The notes under the pieces are model-generated. The model had not been told where the DNA came from, ran no database searches, and worked only from the letters and a program-made list of their open reading frames with translations. This document shows positions 17,783 through 25,937 of a stretch of DNA of 64,000 nucleotides, one piece after another. How positions within the stretch are numbered: the first letter of the stretch is position 1; the number at the start of each line of letters is the position of its first letter. Origin of the DNA: Alphaproteobacteria bacterium (lineage in GTDB: Bacteria; Pseudomonadota; Alphaproteobacteria; Rhizobiales; OSC116). The translations under genes and the position numbers were made by a program. Where the stretch lies: assembly GCA_002400495.2 (NCBI GenBank), contig NVQL02000006.1, forward strand, positions 23,559 to 87,558. The letters run 5' to 3'.

Positions 17783-18922
17783 TCAATTTTTAGGCTTATT
17801 TAGAATTGACTGTATCGCTCTTTGCACCACAAACCGATGGGTATCAATTTTTATATTATGCAGTAACATTAACAGTCTCATGTTTACATAGCGCGAATCA
17901 AAAAACAACCGCTTTATCACGTTTTTAAGCTCTGAGATAAGCGACTTATTATTTGTCGGAACGCCCAATGCGGTGCGATAATATGAATGATAATAGTCAT
18001 TAAACAGTTTAACGCAGGTTTGCTCGTTAAGCGCCAAATAATTTTCGGTTAGCAAACCGTTCAGATGATCAATTTTAAAAGCAACGTCGTCTGCTTCAAC
18101 CAAGCAAGTGCTTGAACCAATATATTTATGATAAATAATTTCAAATTCTATTTTTTTACCAGCGGCTAATTTTAAGATGACTGAGAAACTATCATCAGCA
18201 CTATCTTGAAAAGCAGATGTGTCGAAATAAAAATTCCCTAAACTATAAAAAATTTGGCTTTCATTGTAGCTTTCATAGCCTTGTGGCACATGTGGATGAT
18301 GACCCAGTATAACATCCACCCCCAAGTCGCACAGTCTCTTGTAACGCTCTCTCCACTCTTTAATTGGAAACGCCAAATCTTCAACACCAGCATGGGCAAT
18401 TAAAATAACAAAATCCACCTGCTGTTTAAGCGCCATAACATTGTCATCAATTTTGGTGTTAAATAACCAACAATATCCTGAGCGGTTACGGTCTTCATGT
18501 AAGCAACCAAATTCATTTTCACAGGCAGCGATAAAGCCTATCTTCAGGCCATTTTTTTCGATTATTTTCTGTTGATAGGCCTGCTCATAATCGCTTCCTG
18601 CCCCCACATATTCCAACCCATTTGCATCAATTTCACGAATGGTATTCATAAGGCCTGCATCACCATAATCGTAAATATGGTTATTTGCCAAAGACAATAG
18701 ATTAAATCCCGACTGCTTCAAATAGCGTATGGATTCTTTAGACTGATAAATATGAGGTCCAGCCTTATCAATAGACTGCATATTGTGAGATTCAATAGGC
18801 GCTTCAAAATTACAAATCGATATATCGCTATTTTGAACAATATCTTGAAGTTTGTTGTCAATAAAGTTTGAATTACCTTTGCTATTGACGATATCACCAC
18901 ACGCAAATAATGTCACACCCAT
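17783..18922 (-). CDS. CapA family protein (poly-gamma-glutamate capsule-type metallophosphatase fold)
   Basis: A 379-residue CapA-family protein. Motifs in order: LFACGDIV near the N-terminus, DISICNFEAPIE, SLANNHIYDYGDAGL with the NH pair, and LGHHPHVPQGYE with the metal-binding histidines; IFYSLGNFYFD follows. This is the calcineurin-like fold used by CapA in polyglutamate capsule formation and by homologues in many polysaccharide loci. No convincing signal peptide is present, so it may act on the cytoplasmic side, unlike membrane-anchored Bacillus CapA. The C-terminal 80 residues are lysine- and arginine-rich and lack a known motif. The true reaction of the family is poorly defined. Confidence 0.85.
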   Translation of the reverse strand: MGVTLFACGDIVNSKGNSNFIDNKLQDIVQNSDISICNFEAPIESHNMQSIDKAGPHIYQSKESIRYLKQSGFNLLSLANNHIYDYGDAGLMNTIREIDANGLEYVGAGSDYEQAYQQKIIEKNGLKIGFIAACENEFGCLHEDRNRSGYCWLFNTKIDDNVMALKQQVDFVILIAHAGVEDLAFPIKEWRERYKRLCDLGVDVILGHHPHVPQGYESYNESQIFYSLGNFYFDTSAFQDSADDSFSVILKLAAGKKIEFEIIYHKYIGSSTCLVEADDVAFKIDHLNGLLTENYLALNEQTCVKLFNDYYHSYYRTALGVPTNNKSLISELKNVIKRLFFDSRYVNMRLLMLLHNIKIDTHRFVVQRAIQSILNKPKN

Positions 18923-18926
18923 ATCG

Positions 18927-20273
18927 TCAACCTTCGGTTTGCTTGTTTTTCTTGTTCGAAAATGAATAAACCAATAGCAATGACTTTACCATCATAACGA
19001 ATGATGGGCGGGTTTTTTTAATAAATACTGGCATTAGCAATGTGCCGATGCCTTGCGAGAGTAATGTTGCAATGGCTGCGCCGTTAATACCCATTGTAGG
19101 GATGAGGTAATAATTGCCAGCTATGTTCACGACAACCCCTACACCTAAATATACAAGCGAGTATATTTGTAAGTTTTCTAGCAAAATCCACTTTCCACGG
19201 GCAACACCTAAGCTTACAAATAGTAAGGCCCAGATATGTATAATCAACACACCCGATGAAGCTGCATATTCGGCTTCGTACAATATTTCCACCACCCAAG
19301 GGGCTATAAATGTCACGGGTATGGCAATGGCTAAAGACAGCCAAACCATAAGTTGATATAAGTTTTGCATCCTTTGTAGATATTGTTGCTCATTGTCTTT
19401 TCTTGCGTTCACTAAGGCAGGAAACAAAGAGGAGCAAATGAGCATAGGAATGAAATACCAAGCTTCACTTAAGCGAACAGCCGCTGCATATTGTCCAACA
19501 GCACTATTATCCATATATTCTTTAATCATCACCTGATCAATTTTCATGTAAATTGAAATAACCAATCCGCTTAATATCAATGGCCAAGATTCTTTTAATA
19601 AGAAAATAGCTTCACTTTTTATGTATCTAAAGTTTCTGACTTTGAGGTTTTCGTTATTTTTAATAAAAAATAAAATTAAGCCAAGTGACAAAACAATGCT
19701 GTCGAAAAGGAAAACATAAACAAAGCTAATAAGCGGTGCAGCGGTTAAAATTAGGCATATTTTAATTGTCGAGGATAATAGCAAGCTAAATAAATTGGCA
19801 TAAACAACATATTTACTTATCACTTTGCTTTGAAAATAATAATCAACCACGTTGAAGCTTTGAAATAGAATGGCAGAAGCGATGATGAATATATAGGTGT
19901 TTTCTTCGGGGCTGTTTGAAGTGAAATTTACTGCAATGGCTAACAATACAAGTACAAAGATTGCTCCCATTAATTTTAACCAAAATGTGGTGGCAATTAG
20001 GTGTTCAATCTTTTTTTCATTATTTACAAGCTCTCTAATGACAATGCTGTCTAGCCCTAAAGTTGCAATGGCGGTAAACAGGCCAACGAAGCTTAATGCA
20101 TAATTAAATACACCATACTGAGCTGGCCCAAGATATCTTGCGATCCACACTCCTATAAACAGGCTCAAAGTAAGTCTGAAAACACGCTCGCCGATTAACC
20201 AAGAGGTATTTTTAAAATATTTCAAAAACCCTTCGTGGTTTCCCATTTTTTTTATTTTTTTTAATACTGACAT
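18927..20273 (-). CDS. Polysaccharide flippase (Wzx/MATE-like oligosaccharide transporter)
   Basis: A 448-residue polytopic inner-membrane protein with about 12 to 14 hydrophobic helices. The N-terminal block WLIGERVFRLTLSLFIGVWIARYLGPAQYGVFNYALSF-type pattern (Gly-Pro-x-x-Tyr-Gly after helix 1) is diagnostic for the RfbX/Wzx flippase family, and GINGAAIATLLSQ near the C-terminus is shared with MATE-like carriers. It should move undecaprenyl-diphosphate-linked repeat units to the periplasmic face. It sits between the Wzc-like gene (23 bases upstream) and CapA (4-base gap). Its presence implies a Wzx/Wzy-dependent pathway, although no Wzy was recognised. Confidence 0.9.
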   Translation of the reverse strand: MSVLKKIKKMGNHEGFLKYFKNTSWLIGERVFRLTLSLFIGVWIARYLGPAQYGVFNYALSFVGLFTAIATLGLDSIVIRELVNNEKKIEHLIATTFWLKLMGAIFVLVLLAIAVNFTSNSPEENTYIFIIASAILFQSFNVVDYYFQSKVISKYVVYANLFSLLLSSTIKICLILTAAPLISFVYVFLFDSIVLSLGLILFFIKNNENLKVRNFRYIKSEAIFLLKESWPLILSGLVISIYMKIDQVMIKEYMDNSAVGQYAAAVRLSEAWYFIPMLICSSLFPALVNARKDNEQQYLQRMQNLYQLMVWLSLAIAIPVTFIAPWVVEILYEAEYAASSGVLIIHIWALLFVSLGVARGKWILLENLQIYSLVYLGVGVVVNIAGNYYLIPTMGINGAAIATLLSQGIGTLLMPVFIKKTRPSFVMMVKSLLLVYSFSNKKNKQTEG

Positions 20274-20296
20274 TAGCAGTGAGCTCGTAATTTCTT

Positions 20297-22438
20297 TTAG
20301 AGGCTATAAATATAGCCACTAAATTTTGTTTCATGGGCTGCTAGCTTGAGGTCGATTTTTTCGATGTCTTCAAATTGTGTTACATTTCGTTTTATAGCCA
20401 CCAATGATGCCCCAACATATTGGCTTATGATTGATGTGTCAGTGTAGGCTAAAAACGAAGGTGCGTTAATAATTATATACTCATATTCGCCATTCTCGGT
20501 GTCACAAAGTTGGCTGAACTTTTTGCTCATTAAAAGTTCAGAAGGGTTTCGCGGGGGGAGTCCACAGGCAATAAAATCAAGATTGTCTACTTTGGTGTTT
20601 TGAGAAACTTCGTTTAATTCTGTCTTACCTGATAGAAATTCAGTTAGTCCTAAAGAGGAATTTACGCCTATATTGTCATGCGCATTTCCGTTTCGCATAT
20701 TTGCATCAATTAAGAGAGTTTTTAAACCCGACTGAGCAAATAATACGGCTAAATTTTGGGAAATTATTGTTGAGTCAATTTCTGAATTGGATCCTGAAAT
20801 TAAAATAGATTTCGTGTTGGCATTGTTTAATCCAAAATGCAATCGAGTGCGCAGGCTTCTATAAGCTTCTACCGCTGCATCATCAGGGTTTAGGTGGCTT
20901 AAAACTCTCACTTCACCTTTTCTAGCCTTTGCTTTGTCTAATTTCTGTTGATTTTGGCTCACGGGTACAGAAACGATGATTTCAGCACCAACGGCATTAA
21001 ATTGTTCGAGATGGGTGATTTTTTTACTCATCGACGCGCGGGCTAAAATAATGCCGATTGCGGAAAATAGACCTAAAAATATGGAAACTATCGAAATTAT
21101 ACTTCTTCTTGGTTGAATAGCAGCAGGATGGACAACGACCTCATCAATAATACGAATTGAACCAGTTGTTCCTGCCTGGATGATCCGTAATTCTTCGTAT
21201 CTATTTAATGTCTGTAAATATGTTTTTTGAGTGATTTCTACATTTCTTTGCAATTTGAATAAATTAAATTGCTCTGTCGGTATGTCGGCAGCTTTTTGTT
21301 CAGTTTCTGCTTTTTTCTTTAATAAAGTGGCTCTTCTTCTTAAAAATTCAATATAAATCGGATGCTCAGCTTTAAATTTCCGAGATAATTCTGGTTCCGC
21401 AAACTCGAGGTCGTTCAAAGACGCTTCAATATTTAGCAATTTGGCTAATAATTGCTGAGTTTTTTGGCTTAAATCTACAGTGTTATTGGTTAACCGATAT
21501 TCATAGATTTCTTGCTCAGCATCCTTCATATTACCAACGCTGTTTGGCAATTGATTTCTTACAAAGTTCAAACTGCGGCTCGCTTCAACATTGTTAAAAT
21601 CAACATTTTGTTGTTGATAGGTAAGTAGTATGCTTTTAATAAGGTCCCTAATTTCAGCTTTGTCGGCACCTTTCATTTTAATGAACACGATGTCGCTAGA
21701 ACCAGTTTCCTCAATAATAAGGCGGTTTGTTAAGGCCTGAACAGCAACAATCGGGTCAATATGTGCAATGGTAAAATATGTTCCCGGCCGCGCGAGTAAC
21801 TTAGTGATCTCAATGTCGATTCCCCAAGCATCAACGTGGTGATTCTCACCAACCAACCCTTCAAATATTATTTTTTCATCTGCGAGAAGCTTATACTTAC
21901 CATCCTCAAGAGCGATGATTTCAAATTTCTTACCATATAGTAATTTTGGCACGTCGAACTGTTTGGCGACAATTTTTTCGCCACCCCATGCATATTCTTT
22001 TGAGACATTAAAATATTGGCTAAGGACGGGGTCGCGAAACCCTGCCTCTTCGTCAAATGTCCTATAATAATAATTGCCAATTAAGGGAAGTTTGAGTGGT
22101 TTTGCAATTAATTCAAGGTTGAACTTTCTAACCGTAGGTGACATGACCTTGCGTGATTTTAACAATTGTAATTCGGTAGATGTGCCAGCACCATCGCCGC
22201 CACCAAATGCGTCAGATAAACCTGTCAGTCCAGCAAAACCAGATGACTTTGCTTCAATTTGTAATAAAGAATTAGCTTCATAAATTGGAGTTGCAATGCG
22301 GCCATATATATTGCCCAGAAACCAGGCGATGATCGTGAATATGATGATTAACCATTTGCTCGCCCATAAGGTGTTGGCAATTTGCTTTATATCAATGTCG
22401 TCATTGTCTGCTTGGTGATTGACGGGAATGCGACTCAC
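20297..22438 (-). CDS. Wzc/GumC-like chain-length protein with degenerate tyrosine-kinase domain
   Basis: A 713-residue polysaccharide co-polymerase. A first helix (residues 30-50) precedes the periplasmic Wzz domain and long coiled-coil region; a second helix lies near residue 450, preceded by VHPAAIQPRRSI (the Pro-rich PCP motif). The C-terminal domain has the BY-kinase fold but its Walker A reads ISGSNSEIDSTI: Asp555 occupies the place of the ATP-binding Lys. Walker A-prime is LLIDANMR and Walker B is IINAPSF, also off consensus. The tail has only GYIYSL, not a tyrosine cluster. It probably regulates chain length without kinase activity. The start is GTG at 22438 with AGGA eight bases upstream. 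Confidence 0.85.
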   Translation of the reverse strand: MSRIPVNHQADNDDIDIKQIANTLWASKWLIIIFTIIAWFLGNIYGRIATPIYEANSLLQIEAKSSGFAGLTGLSDAFGGGDGAGTSTELQLLKSRKVMSPTVRKFNLELIAKPLKLPLIGNYYYRTFDEEAGFRDPVLSQYFNVSKEYAWGGEKIVAKQFDVPKLLYGKKFEIIALEDGKYKLLADEKIIFEGLVGENHHVDAWGIDIEITKLLARPGTYFTIAHIDPIVAVQALTNRLIIEETGSSDIVFIKMKGADKAEIRDLIKSILLTYQQQNVDFNNVEASRSLNFVRNQLPNSVGNMKDAEQEIYEYRLTNNTVDLSQKTQQLLAKLLNIEASLNDLEFAEPELSRKFKAEHPIYIEFLRRRATLLKKKAETEQKAADIPTEQFNLFKLQRNVEITQKTYLQTLNRYEELRIIQAGTTGSIRIIDEVVVHPAAIQPRRSIISIVSIFLGLFSAIGIILARASMSKKITHLEQFNAVGAEIIVSVPVSQNQQKLDKAKARKGEVRVLSHLNPDDAAVEAYRSLRTRLHFGLNNANTKSILISGSNSEIDSTIISQNLAVLFAQSGLKTLLIDANMRNGNAHDNIGVNSSLGLTEFLSGKTELNEVSQNTKVDNLDFIACGLPPRNPSELLMSKKFSQLCDTENGEYEYIIINAPSFLAYTDTSIISQYVGASLVAIKRNVTQFEDIEKIDLKLAAHETKFSGYIYSL

Positions 22439-22635
22439 AAGAATGTTCCTAACCGTTTTCTAAATTTTATTGTTCAATACAACATCTTTTAAATAATTTA
22501 TAGTTAATTATTTTGAGCTAATCAATAATTCGTTTTCTGATAAAATCGACCTTCTTTTAACTAAGTTTTCCTGTGTATAAAAAGAGGTATTCTAAATTTT
22601 CGTGTGATAGGAACAAGAGTGGTTTTTACAAAGAT
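22439..22635 (-). other. AT-rich intergenic region between wza-like and wzc-like genes
   Basis: Very AT-rich, with no open frame that I can support and no strong hairpin. It could contain a second promoter for the export and synthesis genes or be an untranslated spacer. The only clear element is the AGGA ribosome site of the wzc-like GTG start (near 22447-22450). Confidence 0.4.
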
Positions 22636-23757
22636 TTAATTATCAGAACCTAAAGAATTTAAAAATGAAAGGGTATTATTGTAAAAACCGACGGATGGTC
22701 CGGTGATAGATAGGAACTCATTCCACCTAACGATTGGGGCTTTTGCTATATAAACCACATCTTCATTTTGTAAATTAAATTCACCAGCTAAAACAATAGC
22801 GGCCATATTGGTTAAATCCAGCATGAAAACTTTAGCAACTTTACCTTTTAACTTGCTTTTTCTAATCACATAGATGGCGCTTGCGTTACCGGAAGATTCA
22901 TTAACACCTCGCGCTTCGCCAATGGCATCGGCTAGTGTTGTGCCTTCGGGGCTAATGCTAATGCTAATGGTTCTGCCAACATGTCCTAATACAAATGCTG
23001 TTTTGGCTTTTTGGCTTGCAACATGTATTTGGTCACCATCCTGTAATAATATATTTTCGCGCATATCGCCATAATGTTCTAAGGCGTATAAATCTATATG
23101 GTGGCGTTGGCCTTTGCGTATGACAACAATATCATTTAAATCTGCGCTCGGTTTAACGCCGCCAGCTTGGTTGATGGCGTCTAAAAGCGTGAGAGCTTGT
23201 GCGCCCATAGTTTGTGGCAAAGGTCTTGAGATTTCACCAGTGAGATAGATTTTTTGCGAGGCAAAATTGGTGACTGTGACGCTTAATTGAGGGTTTTCAA
23301 TATATTTTGACAATGCTTCAGTGAGTGAGGATCGTATTAATTGTGCAGATAATCCAGATACATGCAGCCTCCCGACATAAGGGTAAAATATAAAGCCTTG
23401 ACTGTCGATTAAAAAGCCAATTGCTGGCAAACCTTCTGCGCCCAAATTTAACAATTCAGGATGCTCCCAAACGGTCACTTGCAAAACATCTCCAGAACCC
23501 ACTTTATACGCGTAATTTTTCACTTGTTGCTCAAGCTCTGGGTTGCGGTGAGGTTCACGGCGTTTAGGGGGGGTGCGGGTTGTATTGCTTGGGGTGATTT
23601 TTTGAAATTCAATCTGTTCAACAGTGATTGAGGGGTTTTCGTTGCTTAATTGTCGGTCGGCACTTGATATATAAACATCAGTTCCAGGTAACAGAGTACA
23701 GGAAGTCAAAAATATAACAGTAAATAAAATTGCAGTGAGTTTAAATTTACGAATCAT
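22636..23757 (-). CDS. Wza-like polysaccharide export outer-membrane lipoprotein
   Basis: A 373-residue outer-membrane export protein. The signal peptide ends in a lipobox FLTSC (Cys20), so it should be a lipoprotein. YKVGSGDVLQVTVWEHPEL is the Poly_export domain signature, followed by FYPYVGRLHVSGL and two SLBB-type segments (KIYLTGEI..., AFVLGHVGRTI...). Wza forms the octameric channel through which capsule or exopolysaccharide leaves the cell. It is the first gene of the locus; 197 AT-rich bases lie between it and the Wzc-like gene. A nested inverted repeat upstream (23864-23901) may be its control site. Confidence 0.95.
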   Translation of the reverse strand: MIRKFKLTAILFTVIFLTSCTLLPGTDVYISSADRQLSNENPSITVEQIEFQKITPSNTTRTPPKRREPHRNPELEQQVKNYAYKVGSGDVLQVTVWEHPELLNLGAEGLPAIGFLIDSQGFIFYPYVGRLHVSGLSAQLIRSSLTEALSKYIENPQLSVTVTNFASQKIYLTGEISRPLPQTMGAQALTLLDAINQAGGVKPSADLNDIVVIRKGQRHHIDLYALEHYGDMRENILLQDGDQIHVASQKAKTAFVLGHVGRTISISISPEGTTLADAIGEARGVNESSGNASAIYVIRKSKLKGKVAKVFMLDLTNMAAIVLAGEFNLQNEDVVYIAKAPIVRWNEFLSITGPSVGFYNNTLSFLNSLGSDN

Positions 23758-24228
23758 GTGGCCATCAATTTTATATTAACTAAATTAATTAACTATACCA
23801 AATGTTGGTCGGTGTCTAATCAATATAGCGTTATACATTGGCTAGCCGTCGATAAATAGTCGGGTGATTTTTGAAACAATTTCTTTCAAATCTTCAATCA
23901 CTATGAAGTGCTAACGATTTGCTGGTAAGCTAATTGTGTTTCAATAGCTAAACCCATCTATATGTTGGCCATGGGGTGGCTTTGTCTGATGAATTCTTTG
24001 CACTTACTTGTGCCAACGATACGAAGCAATGTTGTGTGCCGCGTTGGTGGACAGTTGGGGAACTTTCTATGATTATAAATGCTACTCAAATCTAATATTG
24101 GGTTCATATTGCACCCCTTTATTGGCTCATGTTGGTTTACTTTTAAATAAATACTTTAACTCTAGTTGCAATTGTATTCGCGATGTATTAACGTTAATTC
24201 ATATTTTAATTTATTTTAGGAGAATGAA
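23758..24228. other. Divergent intergenic region between polysaccharide locus and aldo/keto reductase
   Basis: 471 bases without a supported gene. It must hold the promoter of the wza operon (minus) and that of the aldo/keto reductase (plus). A plus-strand frame at 24008-24232 has no ribosome site, no recognisable family and overlaps the reductase start, so I do not call it. The visible structure is the nested inverted repeat at 23864-23901. Confidence 0.5.
23864..23901. promoter_or_regulatory. Nested inverted repeat upstream of the wza operon (operator candidate)
   Basis: TTTGAAA (23870-23876) and TTTCAAA (23884-23890) form a perfect 7-base inverted repeat with a 7-base spacer. Outside it GTGATT (23864-23869) pairs with AATCAC (23896-23901). 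The site is about 110-145 bases before the wza-like start, a suitable place for a regulator. AT-richness raises the chance of random palindromes. Confidence 0.4.
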
Positions 24229-25068
24229 ATGAGTGAAGAGAAACGCGTTGCTGGCATGTTGCAAATGGGTTATGGCACTTGGAACCGCCCTGGTGAAGAA
24301 GCTTATCAAGGCACATTATGGGCATTGGAAGCGGGTTGTCGCCATATTGATGGCGCGCAAGGTTATGATAATGAAGAAGAAGTCGGTCGCGCGATCGCTG
24401 ATAGTGGCATAGCGCGCAGCGAAATTCATATCACCACCAAAGTGAAGCCAGAGAATTTTGCCCCTGGTGTGGTGCTTAGCTCAACCAAAGAGAGTTTAGA
24501 AAAACTCAATATGGGCCCAGTTGATATGCTGTTATTGCACTATCCATCAATTGGTGGTGAATATCCAATGGAAGAATATATGGCACAATTTGCCGAATGT
24601 TTGGACAGCGGTTTAACCAAAACCATTGGCCTGTCTAACTTTACCATTCCATTGATTGATCAAGCGGTTAAATTGTTAGGCGACCGCAAAGTGATGACCA
24701 ATCAAGTTGAAAGTCATGTTTATATGCAAAATGATGCGATTGTTGCGCATTGCAAAAAGCTTGGCATTTCTATCACAGCGTTTTCACCACTTGCCCGTGG
24801 TGCGGTGGTCGGTGATAAGGTTATGACCGAAATTGGCAAAAATCATGGCGGCGCTACGGCGGCGCAAATCTCATTGGCTTATCTTATGAGCCAAGGCCAG
24901 ATTGTGATTCCGTCATCAGGTAAAAAAGAACGAATCATTGAGAATTTTGGAGCGCGTAATATTGAGTTAAGTGTTGACGAGATTGCGCAATGTCGTAACC
25001 TTGAAAAAGGCATGCGGTTGGTCAATGGTTCTTGGTGCCCAGAATGGGATGCCTATTCTAGAGCCTAA
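24229..25068 (+). CDS. Aldo/keto reductase family oxidoreductase
   Basis: A 279-residue aldo/keto reductase barrel, near the usual 275-330. The catalytic tetrad is visible: Asp and Tyr in HIDGAQGYDNEEEVG, Lys in ITTKVKP, His in LLLHYPS. LSNFT and the C-terminal VIPSSGKKERIIENFGA supply the NADPH-binding site (S-x-K/R pattern). It reduces an aldehyde or ketone with NADPH in the cytoplasm; homologues include 2,5-diketo-gluconate reductases. The ATG at 24229 has AGGAGA at 24218-24223. It is a single-gene unit that ends at a terminator shared with the convergent xylose operon. Link to xylose use (xylose reductase) is possible but unproven. Confidence 0.9.
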   Translation: MSEEKRVAGMLQMGYGTWNRPGEEAYQGTLWALEAGCRHIDGAQGYDNEEEVGRAIADSGIARSEIHITTKVKPENFAPGVVLSSTKESLEKLNMGPVDMLLLHYPSIGGEYPMEEYMAQFAECLDSGLTKTIGLSNFTIPLIDQAVKLLGDRKVMTNQVESHVYMQNDAIVAHCKKLGISITAFSPLARGAVVGDKVMTEIGKNHGGATAAQISLAYLMSQGQIVIPSSGKKERIIENFGARNIELSVDEIAQCRNLEKGMRLVNGSWCPEWDAYSRA

Positions 25069-25098
25069 ATATCCAGTTATATTCTCCCGAATATATAT

Positions 25099-25136
25099 AA
25101 AGCAGCGACAAAGTGATTTGCCGCTGCTTTTATTTT
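25099..25136. terminator. Bidirectional rho-independent terminator
   Basis: AAAGCAGCG (25099-25107) pairs perfectly with CGCTGCTTT (25122-25130) over a 14-base loop; the plus strand continues TTTATTTTT. On the minus strand the stem is followed by TTTATATAT. It lies between the convergent aldo/keto reductase and xylose-ABC ATPase genes and probably ends both. Confidence 0.85.
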
Positions 25137-25151
25137 TGTGAACTTTTTAGG

Positions 25152-25925
25152 TTATTTTTTATTTCTAGGTTTCCAACCTTCAGGCAATTGACCTGCGATG
25201 ATTAGGCTTAAAATGTCATCGCGTGTGACTTCTTCAATGTCAAATTTGCCAACATCTTTGCCGTTTTTCATCACCATCACACGGTCGCACAGCTCAAACA
25301 CATCACCCATATCATGGCTGATGAGAAAGATGCCAATGCCTTCGGTTTTAAGCCGCAGGGTTAAATCTTTGACCATAGTGGTTTCGGCAGGGCCGAGGGC
25401 TGCGGTTGGTTCATCCATCACCAAGGTTTTGGCATTAAAATAGATGGCGCGGCCAATGGCCACAACTTGGCGTTGCCCGCCCGACATGCTGTTCACAGGG
25501 TCGGTGATGTTGGTGAAGTTGGGGTTGAGGGTTTTCATCACCTTGCGGGTTTCAAGCTCCATCTGAGCTTCGTTCAACACGCCAAACGCATTGGTAATCT
25601 CACGGCCTAAAAATAGATTGGCTGAGGCATCTAGCGTGTCAGCTAAGGCCAAGGTTTGATAGATGGTCTCTATGCCCAAAGCGCGGCTTTCACGCGGGTT
25701 TTTGATGCTGGCTTTTTTGCCATTGACGATGATCTCGCCTTCATCAATTTCTATCGCGCCTGAGAGCATTTTCATCAGGGTTGATTTTCCCGCGCCATTA
25801 TGGCCCAAAATGCCAACCACTTCACCTGGATATAGGTTGATGGATACATTTTCAACCGCATGCACACCGCCAAAACGTTTGGATATATTTTTCATCTCAA
25901 TAAGAGGTGTTTTATTATTTGTCAT
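25152..25925 (-). CDS. Sugar ABC transporter ATP-binding protein, single-domain (xylose import)
   Basis: A 257-residue ABC ATPase: Walker [10 protein letters not shown]-loop in IYQTLAL, signature [14 protein letters not shown], Walker [11 protein letters not shown], switch LISHD. E. coli XylG has two ATPase domains (about 510 residues); this one has only one, as in the FrcA-type ATPase of rhizobial fructose importers. It presumably works as a homodimer to power XylH. It is the last gene of the xyl operon, 12 bases after xylH and just before a terminator. The sugar assignment comes from the XylF, XylA and XylB genes of the operon. Confidence 0.9.
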   Translation of the reverse strand: MTNNKTPLIEMKNISKRFGGVHAVENVSINLYPGEVVGILGHNGAGKSTLMKMLSGAIEIDEGEIIVNGKKASIKNPRESRALGIETIYQTLALADTLDASANLFLGREITNAFGVLNEAQMELETRKVMKTLNPNFTNITDPVNSMSGGQRQVVAIGRAIYFNAKTLVMDEPTAALGPAETTMVKDLTLRLKTEGIGIFLISHDMGDVFELCDRVMVMKNGKDVGKFDIEEVTRDDILSLIIAGQLPEGWKPRNKK

Positions 25926-25937
25926 GGTCGTTTCCTC

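Noticed and set aside
24188..24200. TTAACGTTAATTC shared by the upstream regions of the aldo/keto reductase and of the TauE-type gene (42219-42231)
   Set aside because: A shared 13-mer is expected by chance in 64 kb, especially when AT-rich, and the two genes have no evident link.
24008..24232. Plus-strand open frame of 74 codons before the aldo/keto reductase
   Set aside because: No ribosome site, Cys-rich composition unlike a known protein, and it runs into the reductase start. Treated as chance.
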